Of a DNA stretch of 64,000 bases, positions 11,949-20,471 are shown in pieces. The stretch's first letter is position 1; every line of letters begins with the position of its first letter. A program made the translations under genes and the position numbers. Source of the DNA: Geothermobacter hydrogeniphilus (GTDB taxonomy: Bacteria; Desulfobacterota; Desulfuromonadia; Desulfuromonadales; Geothermobacteraceae); the NCBI RefSeq assembly GCF_002093115.1, contig NZ_NAAD01000001.1:186001-250000 (forward strand). The letters are read 5' to 3'. The notes under the pieces were generated by a model that saw nothing but the letters and a program-made list of their open reading frames with translations, was not told the origin of the DNA and ran no database searches.

Positions 11949-13154
11949 ATGAAATACCTGGTATTGCTCGGTGACGGCATGGCCGACGAGCCGATGGAGG
12001 AACTGGGCGGCCTGACGCCGCTGGAAAAAGCATCGACGCCGCACCTGGACCGACTGGCCGGCGCCGGCACCCTGGGACTGGCACGAACCGTCCCGGTCGG
12101 CTTTCATCCCGGCAGCGATGTCGCCAACCTGTCGGTGTTCGGCTACGATCCGCACGACTGTTACAGCGGCCGTTCTCCCCTCGAAGCCGCCAGCATGCAT
12201 GTCGACCTGGCTCCCGAAGATGTCGCCTTCCGACTCAACCTGGTGCATCTGGAGCCCCATTTCGCCCACCTCTACATGTCGGACTTCTCGGCCGGGCATA
12301 TCCCTACCGACCAGGCCCGTGAACTGATCACGTCGCTCCAGGACCATCTTGGGAATGATGAATTCAGCTTTCATCCCGGTATTTCCTATCGTCATCTGCT
12401 GGTCTGGAAGGGGGGCAAGGACAGGCTGCAGTGCACGCCGCCGCATGACATCAGCAATCAGTGCGTCGGCGACCACCTGCCGCGCGGAGAGGGGGCCGAA
12501 GAGCTGATTCACCTCACCACCCAGGCGCAGATCATTCTCGGCAATCACCCGCTCAATCGCCGTCGCGAGGAGGCCGGTGAGGTGACCGCCAACTCGATCT
12601 GGCTTTGGGGACAGGGGCGGGCACCGCAGCTGGCCGATTACCGGCAGCTCTACGGCCTGAACGGCGCGGTGATCTCGGCTGTCGACCTGATCAAGGGCAT
12701 CGGTGTCTATGCCGGACTCGACATCATCGAGGTTCCCGGTGCCACCGGTTATATCGATACCAATTATCGCGGCAAGGCTGACGCCGCCCTTGCCGCCCTG
12801 CAGAGCCGCGACTTCGTCTACCTGCACGTCGAGGCTCCCGATGAGGCGGCTCATGCCGGAAACCTGGAAGCCAAGATCCAGGCGATCGAGGATTTCGATG
12901 CCAAGGTGGTCGGCCGGGTGCTGGAGGGACTGAACGGCGGAGATGATTTTCGGCTGCTGGTGCTGCCCGACCATCCGACTCCGGTCAGCAAGAGGACTCA
13001 TACTTCCGATCCGGTTCCCTTCGTGCTTTACGACTCGCGTCGCGGCGGAGAAGAAGAAACCACTGCGGTCTACAGCGAAAAGTCAGCCGCCGCGACCGGT
13101 CTGGTTGAAGTCGGCCATCAGCTGCTGCCGCGGTTGTTGGAACGCAAGGTTTAA
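11949..13154 (+). CDS. apgM: 2,3-bisphosphoglycerate-independent phosphoglycerate mutase, ApgM type
   Basis: Interconverts 3- and 2-phosphoglycerate in glycolysis/gluconeogenesis without a bisphosphoglycerate cofactor. It belongs to the alkaline-phosphatase superfamily branch first known from archaea: MKYLVLLGDGMADEP supplies the first metal-binding Asp, GSDVANLSVFGYDP lies in the nucleophile region, and LVLPDHPTP and RTHTSDPVPF supply the C-terminal metal ligands. Length of 401 residues fits. It follows xerD by 18 nt and ends facing the convergent lipoprotein gene, with a palindromic repeat between them. Confidence 0.93.
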   Translation: MKYLVLLGDGMADEPMEELGGLTPLEKASTPHLDRLAGAGTLGLARTVPVGFHPGSDVANLSVFGYDPHDCYSGRSPLEAASMHVDLAPEDVAFRLNLVHLEPHFAHLYMSDFSAGHIPTDQARELITSLQDHLGNDEFSFHPGISYRHLLVWKGGKDRLQCTPPHDISNQCVGDHLPRGEGAEELIHLTTQAQIILGNHPLNRRREEAGEVTANSIWLWGQGRAPQLADYRQLYGLNGAVISAVDLIKGIGVYAGLDIIEVPGATGYIDTNYRGKADAALAALQSRDFVYLHVEAPDEAAHAGNLEAKIQAIEDFDAKVVGRVLEGLNGGDDFRLLVLPDHPTPVSKRTHTSDPVPFVLYDSRRGGEEETTAVYSEKSAAATGLVEVGHQLLPRLLERKV

Positions 13155-13195
13155 GGTTCCTGGTCTGGCGGGTTTTCTGAAGATGTCTGCTCCCC

Positions 13196-13316
13196 GGGCT
13201 GAGTAAAAATGCCCAGATGCAAGGCGTCCGCAGCCCCGCGGCATAAGGCGTACCGGCAGGTACGTCGTTGACGCAGGGGAAGGACAACGCCGCAGATGGG
13301 CGTTTTTCCTCAGCCC
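13196..13316. repeat. Palindromic repeat, family 2, copy 1
   Basis: An imperfect 121-bp palindrome. The left arm begins GGGCTGAGTAAAAATGCCC and the right arm ends GGGCGTTTTTCCTCAGCCC; the centre is a compact GTACCGGCAGGTAC palindrome. It occupies the gap between convergent apgM and the slp-like gene and could act as a transcription terminator for both, since each strand reads arm, loop, arm. Related copies lie at 17867-17985 and 36099-36195. Confidence 0.8.
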
Positions 13317-13317
13317 G

Positions 13318-13896
13318 CTAAAACTGTCCCGGGCGGAAGTCGTAGGGGGTGTAGGGATACGCGTCGTAGTAACCCGGGTCATAGGGGTTGCCGTGCGGTT
13401 TTGCGTCCGGTCCGACGTAGGTCGGTGCGTAGCGGTTGGGACCGGGATGAATCATGGTGCGGAAAGGGGTATCCCAGAGATATTCCCGCTGCAGATGGAA
13501 GACCGGGTAGCGGCGGACGCCGTAGTTGTCGGAGCGGATCTGCTGACCGCGGACATCGGCGGTGAAGGTGATCAGCCGGCCGGTGAGGAAGCGTGCCGGG
13601 TCGAGCAGCCGGTCGCTTTCAACCAGGATGCGTTCGCTGCCGTCATCGAGGTCGATCGGTTCTCCCCAGCGGTCGAGTCGCCAGGGAGTGATCTCCAGGA
13701 CTGAACCCTCCCGTTCATTGTCCAGTCCCATGATGACGCCGCCGAGCAGCAGGGTTTTTCCTCGATAGGCCTCGGGATCAGCACGAACCTCGGCCAGGTT
13801 GACGTCGCTGTCGATCCGGCTGCGTGCCTGCTCCGACAGCACGTGTCCGCAGCCGGTGAGGCCGACAAGGATCAGCAGGAGAATGAATCTGCGCAT
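13318..13896 (-). CDS. Slp-family outer-membrane lipoprotein
   Basis: Envelope lipoprotein resembling the starvation-inducible Slp family. A lipoprotein signal peptide is clear: MRRFILLLILVGLTGC with the modified Cys at 16. The following 120 residues form the Slp-type domain (NLAEVRADPEAYRGKTLLLGG, then VIMGL). The C-terminal 50 residues are rich in Pro, Tyr, Gly and Asp. I use the ATG at 13896, which has a GGAG site upstream; the longer frame would run back into the 164-bp repeat. It stands alone on the minus strand. Its physiological role is not known from sequence. Confidence 0.85.
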   Translation of the reverse strand: MRRFILLLILVGLTGCGHVLSEQARSRIDSDVNLAEVRADPEAYRGKTLLLGGVIMGLDNEREGSVLEITPWRLDRWGEPIDLDDGSERILVESDRLLDPARFLTGRLITFTADVRGQQIRSDNYGVRRYPVFHLQREYLWDTPFRTMIHPGPNRYAPTYVGPDAKPHGNPYDPGYYDAYPYTPYDFRPGQF

Positions 13897-13938
13897 GGTG
13901 GCTCCTTCGCTGCTGTGAAGAAACGCATTTCTCATTTG

Positions 13939-13944
13939 ATTATA
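13939..13944 (-). promoter_or_regulatory. Minus 10 element for the slp-like gene
   Basis: On the minus strand the consensus hexamer TATAAT lies 43 nt upstream of the ATG. The minus 35 region is poor (TTAAAG or AGCAAA), and it falls just outside the left end of the 164-bp repeat. Confidence 0.4.
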
Positions 13945-13969
13945 TCGGAACCATCGTCGTTTTGCTTTA

Positions 13970-14133
13970 ACCTGAATCCGTGAGTTCCTGTTGGATGGAG
14001 AGTGCAAGTGCTTGGTCTGAGTGAGATTTCCAAAAATCTGAAGCGCACCCACAGGTTCGCTGGTGATTTTTGGGAAGCTCAGGCAGATCAATGACTTGTG
14101 CTATCCGCCTACAAGGCGCTCACTGATTCAGGT
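13970..14133. repeat. Palindromic repeat, family 1, copy A (164 bp)
   Basis: Full-length member of the 164-bp family, inverted relative to copies B, C and D. It starts ACCTGAATCCGTGAGT and ends CACTGATTCAGGT. The two halves are imperfect reverse complements of each other along their whole length, with conserved internal blocks around TTGCACT/AGTGCAAGT and CCAAAAATC/GATTTTTGG. The trinucleotide TTA flanks both sides. It lies between divergent slp-like and holC, ending 18 nt before the holC ATG, so it forms most of the holC leader. Confidence 0.93.
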
Positions 14134-14151
14134 TTAACATCGAAAGCACTT

Positions 14152-14571
14152 ATGCCCAAAGCCTATTTCGTCAAACTTCAGCGGCCGGAACGCGCCCGGC
14201 ATCTCTGTGAACTGGCCGAGCGTTTCTATCTCCAGGGCTATCGGGTGCTGGTGACGGTGATGGATGAAAACCAGGGGGTCACCCTCGACCGCTTCATGTG
14301 GAGCTGGCAGAAAGGCTCTTTCGTTCCCCACGCTTACGACAACGGCGCGGTCGAGTGCCATGCCGAGCCGGTCGTCATCGGCAGTTGCGAACAGAACCCG
14401 AACTCCGCCCAGGTGCTGATCATGGGCGGGCACTGTTCACTCGAATTCATGCGGCGCTTCGAGATCGTTGTCGATTTTGCCGAGGTCTATGATCCCGGGG
14501 CGGCGGCGCGGTCCCGACAGCGCTTCAGTCGTTACCGCGAGGCCGGTTTTGCCCCCGAGATGCTGCAATAG
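14152..14571 (+). CDS. holC: DNA polymerase III chi subunit (HolC)
   Basis: Clamp-loader accessory protein that links the replicase to single-strand binding protein. The 139-residue product matches chi in length and motif order: ERARHLCELAERFYLQGYRV, then DRFMWSWQKGSFVPH, then VVIGSCEQNPNSAQVLIMGG. The ATG at 14152 (MPKAYFVKLQ) is used; the upstream codons come from the 164-bp repeat. No strong Shine-Dalgarno precedes it. It heads a run of overlapping genes (rsmE, trmJ-like, unknown, rlmD). Confidence 0.85.
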   Translation: MPKAYFVKLQRPERARHLCELAERFYLQGYRVLVTVMDENQGVTLDRFMWSWQKGSFVPHAYDNGAVECHAEPVVIGSCEQNPNSAQVLIMGGHCSLEFMRRFEIVVDFAEVYDPGAAARSRQRFSRYREAGFAPEMLQ

Positions 14572-15313
14572 CGGTGGTCATCCGAGCCGGTTGCTGCTGC
14601 CCGTGGTCCCGGTGGCCGAAGAGCCGCTTGTCCTCGATGGCACCGCCGTTGAGCGTCTGCGGCTCTGGCGGGCCAGGCCGGGAGAGATTCTCACCTTCGT
14701 CGATCCGTGTCAGACCGCCTGGCGGGGCCGGCTTGAGCGGGACGGGTCGTGCTGGCGGGTCGTCCCGTTTCAGTCTCTGAAACGGAATCCGGCCGGACCG
14801 TTGCGGATTGACCTTTTTCAGGCCCTTCCGCAGCGCGAACGTTTCGAGCTGGTGCTGGAAAAGGCGACTGAATTGGGTGTGGGCCGCCTCATCCCCTACC
14901 AGTCCGAGCGGTCGATTTCCCTGGCTGAACGGGACGCCAGGCAGAAGAAGTCGCATCGCTGGCCGGAGCTGGTGCTGCGCGCCGCGCGGCAATGCCGCCG
15001 CTCCGAACTGCCGGAACTCTACACCTGCTGCGGCTGGAATGAGGCGCTCGATATGGGAAGTCGTGCCGACCTGCGGCTGATGCTCTACGAGGGCGGCTGT
15101 TCCCAACAGATGGGAGAGGCGCTGGCGGTGTCCCGTGCGGAATCCCTCGCGCTGCTGATCGGTCCGGAGGGTGGATTCAGCGATGTCGAGGTCGCCGCGG
15201 CCGTCCGTCGCGGATTCCAGCCCGTCAGCCTCGGCCCCCGTCTGCTGCGGACCGAAACCGCGGCCATTGCCGCCATCGCCGTGGCCCAGGCTTGTCTTGG
15301 AGATTTCAGATGA
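14549..15313 (+). CDS. rsmE: 16S rRNA m3U1498 methyltransferase RsmE
   Basis: Methylates N3 of U1498 in 16S rRNA. The SPOUT (knotted) methyltransferase signature is LLIGPEGGFSDVEVAAA followed by SLGPRLLRTETAAIAAI near the C-terminus; the N-terminal half is the PUA-like RNA-binding domain. The start is uncertain: there is no in-frame ATG at the expected place. I chose TTG at 14549, which has GAGG six bases upstream and overlaps holC by 23 nt. TTG at 14591 is the main alternative. Family alignment expects the protein to begin near the residues HPSRLLLP. Confidence 0.88.
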   Translation: MPPRCCNSGGHPSRLLLPVVPVAEEPLVLDGTAVERLRLWRARPGEILTFVDPCQTAWRGRLERDGSCWRVVPFQSLKRNPAGPLRIDLFQALPQRERFELVLEKATELGVGRLIPYQSERSISLAERDARQKKSHRWPELVLRAARQCRRSELPELYTCCGWNEALDMGSRADLRLMLYEGGCSQQMGEALAVSRAESLALLIGPEGGFSDVEVAAAVRRGFQPVSLGPRLLRTETAAIAAIAVAQACLGDFR

Positions 15314-16077
15314 AGGATGTCAATGCCCGCCTGGAGAATATCCTGGTGGTCCTGGTCGAGCCCCAGGGAGGACTGAATATCGGTTCGGTCTGCCGGGTGA
15401 TGGCCAATTTCGGTCTCAGTCGTCTGCGGCTGGTCAATCCGCAGGTCGATCATCTCGGTGACGATGCCCGGCGGATGGCGGTCAAGGCCGCTCCGCTGCT
15501 GGAGCGGGCGGAGGTTTTCTCCGATCTGCCGTCGGCGCTTGCCGATTGCACCTGCAGCATCGGCACCACCCGTCGTTTCGGCAAGTACCGGGAGAACCTG
15601 TTCCATCCGGACCAGGCGGCCCGGCACTTTCTGCCGTTGAGCGCCGCCGGGCAGGTGGCGCTGATCTTCGGCCGCGAGGACCGGGGGCTGCACAACGAGG
15701 AACTCGATCTCTGCCAGCGGTTGATGACCATTCCGACCCGGGAACCGGTGGCCTCGATGAACCTCGCCCAGGCGGTGGCGGTCTGTCTCTACGAGGTGCA
15801 GAAGGTCTGGGGTGAACTGGCGGGAAAGGCGGCCGGGGGCAAACGTCTCGCGTCCGGCGAGGATCTTGAACAGATGTTCCGTCACATGCGCCGGACGCTG
15901 CTCGACATCGAATTTCTTGATCCGCAGAATCCTGATCATATTCTGCGCGCTTTCCGGCAGATTCTCGGCCGGGCCGGACTCTCCGCCCGCGAGGTCCGCA
16001 TCCTGCAGGGGCTCTGGAGCCGGATCGACTGGGTCGAAGGCGAAAGGCGCAAATCTGTGGTGAAGGGTGAAGGATGA
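15310..16077 (+). CDS. TrmH/SpoU-family RNA 2'-O-methyltransferase, TrmJ-like
   Basis: S-adenosylmethionine-dependent ribose methyltransferase of the SPOUT class, most like TrmJ, which modifies position 32 of tRNA. The three motifs are NIGSVCRVMANFGLSRLRLV (near residue 23), LIFGREDRGLHNEELDLC and MNLAQAVAVCLYEV. A C-terminal helical extension (about 180-255) fits TrmJ. The ATG at 15310 overlaps the rsmE stop by four bases (ATGA). The tRNA substrate is inferred from the family. Confidence 0.87.
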   Translation: MKDVNARLENILVVLVEPQGGLNIGSVCRVMANFGLSRLRLVNPQVDHLGDDARRMAVKAAPLLERAEVFSDLPSALADCTCSIGTTRRFGKYRENLFHPDQAARHFLPLSAAGQVALIFGREDRGLHNEELDLCQRLMTIPTREPVASMNLAQAVAVCLYEVQKVWGELAGKAAGGKRLASGEDLEQMFRHMRRTLLDIEFLDPQNPDHILRAFRQILGRAGLSAREVRILQGLWSRIDWVEGERRKSVVKGEG

Positions 16078-16475
16078 TGACCGCAACCGGACCGTTTCGC
16101 AGCATCCCCCTTGAAGGTGGGTTGAAACTCGACTTTTTCGATCTCGGCAACCGGTATTTCGGCGACTACCATCGCATCAAGATCCTGGTGCGCTGCGAAG
16201 TTCCGCTGCGGGAGACGATGTTTGCCGCCGAGAGTGACCCGCGACGCGCCTTTGACCGTGCCCGGCGCCGGCTCGGCGAGCGGGTGGTTTATGAAAGGAG
16301 CCTCGAACGGATGGGGGTTGCCGGGGCCGATGTCGAGGCTGTGCGCGATCGGATGATCGATGCCTTTCTGAGCAGCGCCGGCCCCTACCTGCGCCACCCC
16401 GAGTTTCCCCGACGGCTGGTCGAAAGTCGATTGCGCTCGCATCGGGTCCACCCGCTGACGATCGCGGGACGCTGA
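16074..16475 (+). CDS. Conserved-looking hypothetical protein
   Basis: I do not recognise the family. The 133-residue product is soluble, basic in its second half and contains KLDFFDLGNRYFGDYHRIKI, then an Arg-rich helix (RRAFDRARRRLGERVVYERS). It overlaps the TrmJ-like gene by four bases and shares one base with rlmD (TGATG), so it is translated as part of an RNA-modification gene string. The Arg-rich character would suit nucleic-acid contact, but that is a guess. Confidence 0.75.
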   Translation: MMTATGPFRSIPLEGGLKLDFFDLGNRYFGDYHRIKILVRCEVPLRETMFAAESDPRRAFDRARRRLGERVVYERSLERMGVAGADVEAVRDRMIDAFLSSAGPYLRHPEFPRRLVESRLRSHRVHPLTIAGR

Positions 16476-17752
16476 TGATCGAGGTTCGCATCGAGAGCCT
16501 TGCCTTCGGCGGTGACGGGGTCGGTCGTCACCGGGGGCAGGCGGTCTTCATTCCGCTGACGGCCCCGGGTGACCTGGTGCACTGCCGGGTGACCGAGCGG
16601 CGACGGCGTTATCTGCGCGGCGAACTGGTGGAGCTGCTCGAGGCCGGTGAAGGCCGGTGCCGGCCGCGCTGCCCGGTTTTCGGCCGCTGCGGCGGCTGCC
16701 ACTGGCAACATCTCGATGAACAGACCCAGCAGCACTGGAAGGAACGCTTGTTCAGCGACATTCTCAGGCGTCAGTTGCGGCGTGACGCGTTGCCGCTGCA
16801 GCCCCTGCTCGCCGCGCGGCAGGCCTGGAATTATCGCAGCCGGGTGCAGTTCAAGTGTCACGCTCTCAAGGAAGGGATGGCGATCGGTTTCTTTCGTCGC
16901 GGCAGTCATTTCGTTGAGGCCGTCGACCACTGTGCGATTGCCGCCGATGCCGTCAACCTGGTTCTCCCCTGGTTGCGTGACCAGCTGCCGCAGGTCCCCC
17001 GCCCGGACCGGGTTCCGCAGGTCGACGTCGGTTGTGATGACCATGATCGGCTGCGGCTGGTGGTGCATGATATCGCCCCCGCCGGGGCAGGCGCCGGGCC
17101 GCGGTTGCGGACGGCGGCGGAAGACGCCGGCTGGGCGCTTTTTTCCCAGTCAGGACGCAAGCAGACCCTGCGGCAGCTGGTCGGTCCGTCTGAACTGGAG
17201 ATTCTGGTCGATGAGCCGCCCCTTCGGCTCGGATACGGACCGGGTGGTTTTGCCCAGGTTCATCTCGAACAGAACCGGCAACTGGTCGCCGCCGCCCTGG
17301 AGATGCTCAGGCTGCAGGGAGACGAGCGGGTGCTTGACCTGTTCTGCGGTATGGGCAATCTCAGCCTGCCACTGGCCAGGCGGGTCGCCCGGGTTGACGG
17401 CGTCGAAGCTCATGCTCCGTCGATTGAGCAGGCACGGAAGAACGCCGCGGTCAACGGTATCGGCAATGCCGCGTTTTTCGTCGCCGACGCCGCCCGCTTC
17501 CTGCGTCAAGCCGACACGAGCTACGATCTGGTCGTTCTTGATCCCCCCCGCGGCGGCGCCCGGGACGTCACGCGCGCGCTGCTGAGCCACCGCCCGCGGC
17601 GAATCCTATACATCTCCTGCGATCCGATGACTCTCGCTCGTGATCTGAGCCCCCTGCTCGGCCAGGGTTATCGGTTGCTCTCCGCCCGTGCCGCCGACCT
17701 CTTCCCGCAGACCTATCACCTGGAAAGTCTTTCCCTGCTCGAAGCCGGATAA
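16475..17752 (+). CDS. rlmD: 23S rRNA m5U1939 methyltransferase RlmD (TRAM, Fe-S)
   Basis: Adds the C5 methyl group to a uridine in 23S rRNA (U1939 in the E. coli family member). The N-terminal TRAM domain (1-60) is followed by a 4Fe-4S site, with C66, C72 and C75 in CPVFGRCGGCHWQ and probably C153. The Rossmann methyltransferase has DLFCGMGNLSLPLA (SAM), DPPRGGARD and the nucleophile Cys near 382 in ISCDPMTLARDL. It is 425 residues long. The specific target is assigned by similarity; the paralogue RlmC/RumB class is less likely given the TRAM domain. Confidence 0.9.
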   Translation: MIEVRIESLAFGGDGVGRHRGQAVFIPLTAPGDLVHCRVTERRRRYLRGELVELLEAGEGRCRPRCPVFGRCGGCHWQHLDEQTQQHWKERLFSDILRRQLRRDALPLQPLLAARQAWNYRSRVQFKCHALKEGMAIGFFRRGSHFVEAVDHCAIAADAVNLVLPWLRDQLPQVPRPDRVPQVDVGCDDHDRLRLVVHDIAPAGAGAGPRLRTAAEDAGWALFSQSGRKQTLRQLVGPSELEILVDEPPLRLGYGPGGFAQVHLEQNRQLVAAALEMLRLQGDERVLDLFCGMGNLSLPLARRVARVDGVEAHAPSIEQARKNAAVNGIGNAAFFVADAARFLRQADTSYDLVVLDPPRGGARDVTRALLSHRPRRILYISCDPMTLARDLSPLLGQGYRLLSARAADLFPQTYHLESLSLLEAG

Positions 17753-17830
17753 CAGGTCCCGCGGGAGCTTTTTCTCTTGCACTTTCGGTCCCTTCATGCT
17801 AAGACATGTCAGGTTTTACCGTTCACTCGA

Positions 17831-17857
17831 AAAGTGAGCTTTCAGCTCGCTTTTTTT
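17831..17857 (+). terminator. Rho-independent terminator after rlmD
   Basis: AAAGTGAGC (17831-17839), loop TTTCA, GCTCGCTTT (17845-17853) and a run of T from 17851. The stem has nine pairs with one G-T wobble. It ends the holC-rlmD string. Confidence 0.75.
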
Positions 17858-17866
17858 ATTTTTGAT

Positions 17867-17985
17867 GGTCGCAAAAAATTACCGGCAGCTGCGTTGCTGC
17901 GCTGGCTCTCGCTGCTTCGACGTACGGAAGTACGTCTCATTGCTCGACAATCACGCGCCTTGCTGCTGATGTTTTTTGCTCAGCC
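17867..17985. repeat. Palindromic repeat, family 2, copy 2
   Basis: A 119-bp imperfect palindrome centred on CGTACGGAAGTACG. Its right arm, read in reverse, is GGCTGAGCAAAAAACATCAG and then GCAAGGCG, matching the arm of copy 1. It lies between the rlmD terminator and the rimP promoter. Confidence 0.75.
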
Positions 17986-17995
17986 AACCTCTCTT

Positions 17996-18022
17996 TTGCT
18001 TTCTTGCGAAAGCATCTATATT
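17996..18022 (+). promoter_or_regulatory. Possible promoter of the rimP-nusA-infB operon
   Basis: TTGCTT (17996-18001) and TATATT (18017-18022) are separated by 15 nt, two short of optimal; the minus 10 is good. It falls just right of repeat copy 2, with a start point about 20 nt before the rimP ATG. Confidence 0.4.
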
Positions 18023-18047
18023 GGGGATACGGGTGGTGCAGCAAGTC

Positions 18048-18521
18048 ATGACAGAGCGGGTTGCCGAACTGGTGGCCCCGATTATCGAAGAATTCGGCCT
18101 GGAACTGGTCGATGTTGAATACAAGCGGGAGCGCTCGGACTGGTTCCTGCGCCTGTTCATCGACAAGCCGGGCGGCGTGACCCTTGATGATTGTGCCGAT
18201 CTGAGTCGCGAGGTTGATCCGCTGCTTGAGGTTGAGGGTCTGATTCCGCATGCTTACCGGCTTGAGGTTTCATCGCCGGGGCTCGATCGGCCGCTGAAGA
18301 AAGCCGCTGATTTCGTGCGTTTTGTCGGCGAGCGGGTCCGGGTCAAGAGCCGGGACCCGCTCGATCCGGATCATCGCGGTCACGCCCGGAAGACTTTTCG
18401 CGGGATCCTGCAGCGGGCTGACGATGAGAGCCTGACCATTGCCCAGCAGGACAAGCGGGGCGGTGAAGTGACTTTCCGTTATGACGAGTTGGCGGAAGCC
18501 AATCTCGACCCGCAATTCTGA
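18048..18521 (+). CDS. rimP: Ribosome maturation factor RimP
   Basis: Assists assembly of the 30S ribosomal subunit. The product begins MTERVAELVAPIIEEFGLEL and holds the RimP signature region DCADLSREVDPLLEVE and YRLEVSSPGLDRPLK, with a C-terminal SH3-like domain. Length of 157 residues is normal. The ATG at 18048 is used; codons upstream in the same frame come from the repeat region. It opens the classical rimP-nusA-infB operon, 38 nt before nusA. Confidence 0.95.
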   Translation: MTERVAELVAPIIEEFGLELVDVEYKRERSDWFLRLFIDKPGGVTLDDCADLSREVDPLLEVEGLIPHAYRLEVSSPGLDRPLKKAADFVRFVGERVRVKSRDPLDPDHRGHARKTFRGILQRADDESLTIAQQDKRGGEVTFRYDELAEANLDPQF

Positions 18522-18559
18522 CAGAGAACAAAAGACAGTCCTGATACAGGGGGATATTG

Positions 18560-19873
18560 ATGGAGCAGAACCTGAACCAGATTATTGACCAGGTGGTCAA
18601 GGACAAAGGCATTGACCGGTCCGTCCTCGTGGAAGCCCTGGAGGCCGCGATCCTTTCGGCCGCCAACAAAAAATATCGCAATACCCGCGACCTTGAGGCG
18701 CAGTTCAATGACGAGATCGGCGAGGTCGAATTGTTCGAGTTCGTGACCGTGGTTGACGAGGTGGAAGATTCCTACCGGGAAATCGATATCGAAGAGGCAC
18801 GCGAGATCGACCCCGAGGTTGAAGTCGGCGACTCGCTCGGCATGAAGATGGACGCCACCGGGTTCAGTCGCATTGCCGCCCAGACCGCCAAGCAGGTTAT
18901 TATTCAGAAGGTCCGGGAAGCCGAGCGGGAAGGGATCTACAACGAGTTCAAGGACCGGATCGGGGAGTTGGTCAACGGTATCGTGCGACGTTACGAGCGT
19001 GGTGACCTGATCGTCGACCTCGGCCGTGCCGAAGCCCTGCTGCCGCATCGTGAGCAGGTGCCGCGCGAGAACTATCGCCAGGGGGATCGGGTTCGCGCCT
19101 ATGTCGCCGATGTGCGCATGTCGACCAAGGGGCCGCAGATCATTCTCTCTCGTACCGCTCCCGGCCTGGTGGCTTCCCTGTTCAAGACCGAAGTTCCCGA
19201 GATCAGCGAGGGTATCGTCGAAATCGTTGGTGTCGCTCGTGAGCCGGGCAGTCGCGCCAAGATCGCCGTGGTGTCTCACGACTCCGATGTTGATCCGGTC
19301 GGCGCCTGTGTCGGGATGCGCGGTTCCCGGGTGCAGAATGTTGTCTCCGAATTGCGTGGTGAAAAGATCGACATCATTCCCTGGACTCCCGATATCGCCC
19401 GTTTCGCCTGCAGCGCCCTGTCACCGGCCGAGGTGACGCGGGTCTATGTCGACAACGAGGAGCAGGCGCTGGAGGTCATTGTTCCGGATGATCAGCTTTC
19501 CCTGGCGATCGGCAAGAAGGGGCAGAATGTCCGTCTGGCCGCCCGTTTGACCAGTTGGAAGATCGATATCAAGAGTGAGACCCGGGCCGCTGAAGCCGAG
19601 CTCGAAGAAGAGATCGAGAACGCCAATTTCGACAATGTCGCGGTTGAGGAAGAGGCTGTGGCCGATGTCGTGGTTGAGGAAGCCGCCGCCGAGTCGACCA
19701 CCGTGACCGATCCCGCCGAGTTGAGCCGTGATCAGCTGTATGAGTTGGCCAAGGAACACAAGCTCGCCGGTCGCAGCGGCATGAGCAAGCAGGAACTGCT
19801 GGACAAGCTCCAGGAACTCGGCGTTTTCGCCGCGGCGGAGGATGATGACGCCGGCGGCGGGGAGCAGGAGTAG
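18560..19873 (+). CDS. nusA: Transcription termination/antitermination factor NusA
   Basis: Binds RNA polymerase and nascent RNA to control pausing, termination and rRNA antitermination. Domain order is the N-terminal polymerase-binding region (1-125), S1 (about 130-200), then KH1 and KH2 ([20 protein letters not shown] and [19 protein letters not shown]). After an acidic linker (about 345-385) the protein ends in a helical segment, [19 protein letters not shown], then [11 protein letters not shown], that resembles the N-terminal Rho/SAP fold instead of the acidic repeats of E. coli NusA. The ATG at 18560 has GGGGG six bases upstream. Confidence 0.96.
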   Translation: MEQNLNQIIDQVVKDKGIDRSVLVEALEAAILSAANKKYRNTRDLEAQFNDEIGEVELFEFVTVVDEVEDSYREIDIEEAREIDPEVEVGDSLGMKMDATGFSRIAAQTAKQVIIQKVREAEREGIYNEFKDRIGELVNGIVRRYERGDLIVDLGRAEALLPHREQVPRENYRQGDRVRAYVADVRMSTKGPQIILSRTAPGLVASLFKTEVPEISEGIVEIVGVAREPGSRAKIAVVSHDSDVDPVGACVGMRGSRVQNVVSELRGEKIDIIPWTPDIARFACSALSPAEVTRVYVDNEEQALEVIVPDDQLSLAIGKKGQNVRLAARLTSWKIDIKSETRAAEAELEEEIENANFDNVAVEEEAVADVVVEEAAAESTTVTDPAELSRDQLYELAKEHKLAGRSGMSKQELLDKLQELGVFAAAEDDDAGGGEQE

Positions 19874-19880
19874 GTCGCTG

Positions 19881-20471
19881 GTGGCCGCCGGGCGCAAGCC
19901 GCAGCGGACCTGTCTCGGATGTCGTGAGACCTTCGATCAGCACTGCCTGATCCGTTTTGTCCCGGCTCCGGACGGAACCTTGCTGGTCGACTACCGGCGC
20001 AAGCTTCCGGGTCGCGGAGCCTATGTCTGCGCCCGCCGGCAATGCCTGCTGCAGGCTGCCGCGAAAAGCGGGTTCAGTCGTTCCTTCAAGCGCGAGTTGC
20101 GTGTTGAAGGTCAGCAGTTGCTGGCCCGGGTTGCCGAACAGCAGCGCCAGGCCATCGACAATCTCATCGGCATGGCGCGCAAGGCCGGCCAGGGGGTCGG
20201 CGGCAGCAATCTTGTCCTTGGTGAACTGCAGCGGGGCAGCGATATCGCTCTGGTGCTGCTGGCGAAGGATGTTTCAGCCGGCATCGGCGACAAGGTCCGC
20301 CGTGCTGCCGGTAACAGACCTGTCAGACAGCCGGACTGGCTTGACAAGAGCCGGTTGGGCGTCTTGTGTGGACGAGCGGAACGCAGTGTTCTGGCCTTGA
20401 GGTCGGGGCCGATAGCTGAAAAACTGCTGTACGAGTTTTCAAGATACGATCAAATTGCAGGGGATTGTTAA
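19881..20471 (+). CDS. YlxR/RnpM (DUF448) fused to an L7Ae-like domain
   Basis: Two small proteins usually encoded separately (YlxR and YlxQ) are joined here. Residues 5-80 are the YlxR/RnpM domain, with QRTCLGCRE and [14 protein letters not shown]; RnpM modulates RNase P in Bacillus. Residues 95-190 are an L7Ae/L30e-type RNA-binding domain ([20 protein letters not shown]). The chosen GTG at 19881 has AGGAGTAGG upstream and follows the nusA stop by 7 nt; ATG codons at 19842 and 19845 are too close to a purine run. The stop shares one base with the infB ATG. Confidence 0.85.
   Translation: MAAGRKPQRTCLGCRETFDQHCLIRFVPAPDGTLLVDYRRKLPGRGAYVCARRQCLLQAAAKSGFSRSFKRELRVEGQQLLARVAEQQRQAIDNLIGMARKAGQGVGGSNLVLGELQRGSDIALVLLAKDVSAGIGDKVRRAAGNRPVRQPDWLDKSRLGVLCGRAERSVLALRSGPIAEKLLYEFSRYDQIAGDC

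Noticed and set aside
14098-14151. Upstream extension of holC and of the slp-like gene into the repeat
   Set aside because: The added codons translate the 164-bp repeat, and the same peptide appears at copy C in a gene-free place, so it is a translation of the repeat, not protein.
17940-18047. Longer rimP starting at 17976
   Set aside because: The extra 24 residues come from the repeat and promoter region; MTERVAEL is the family start.
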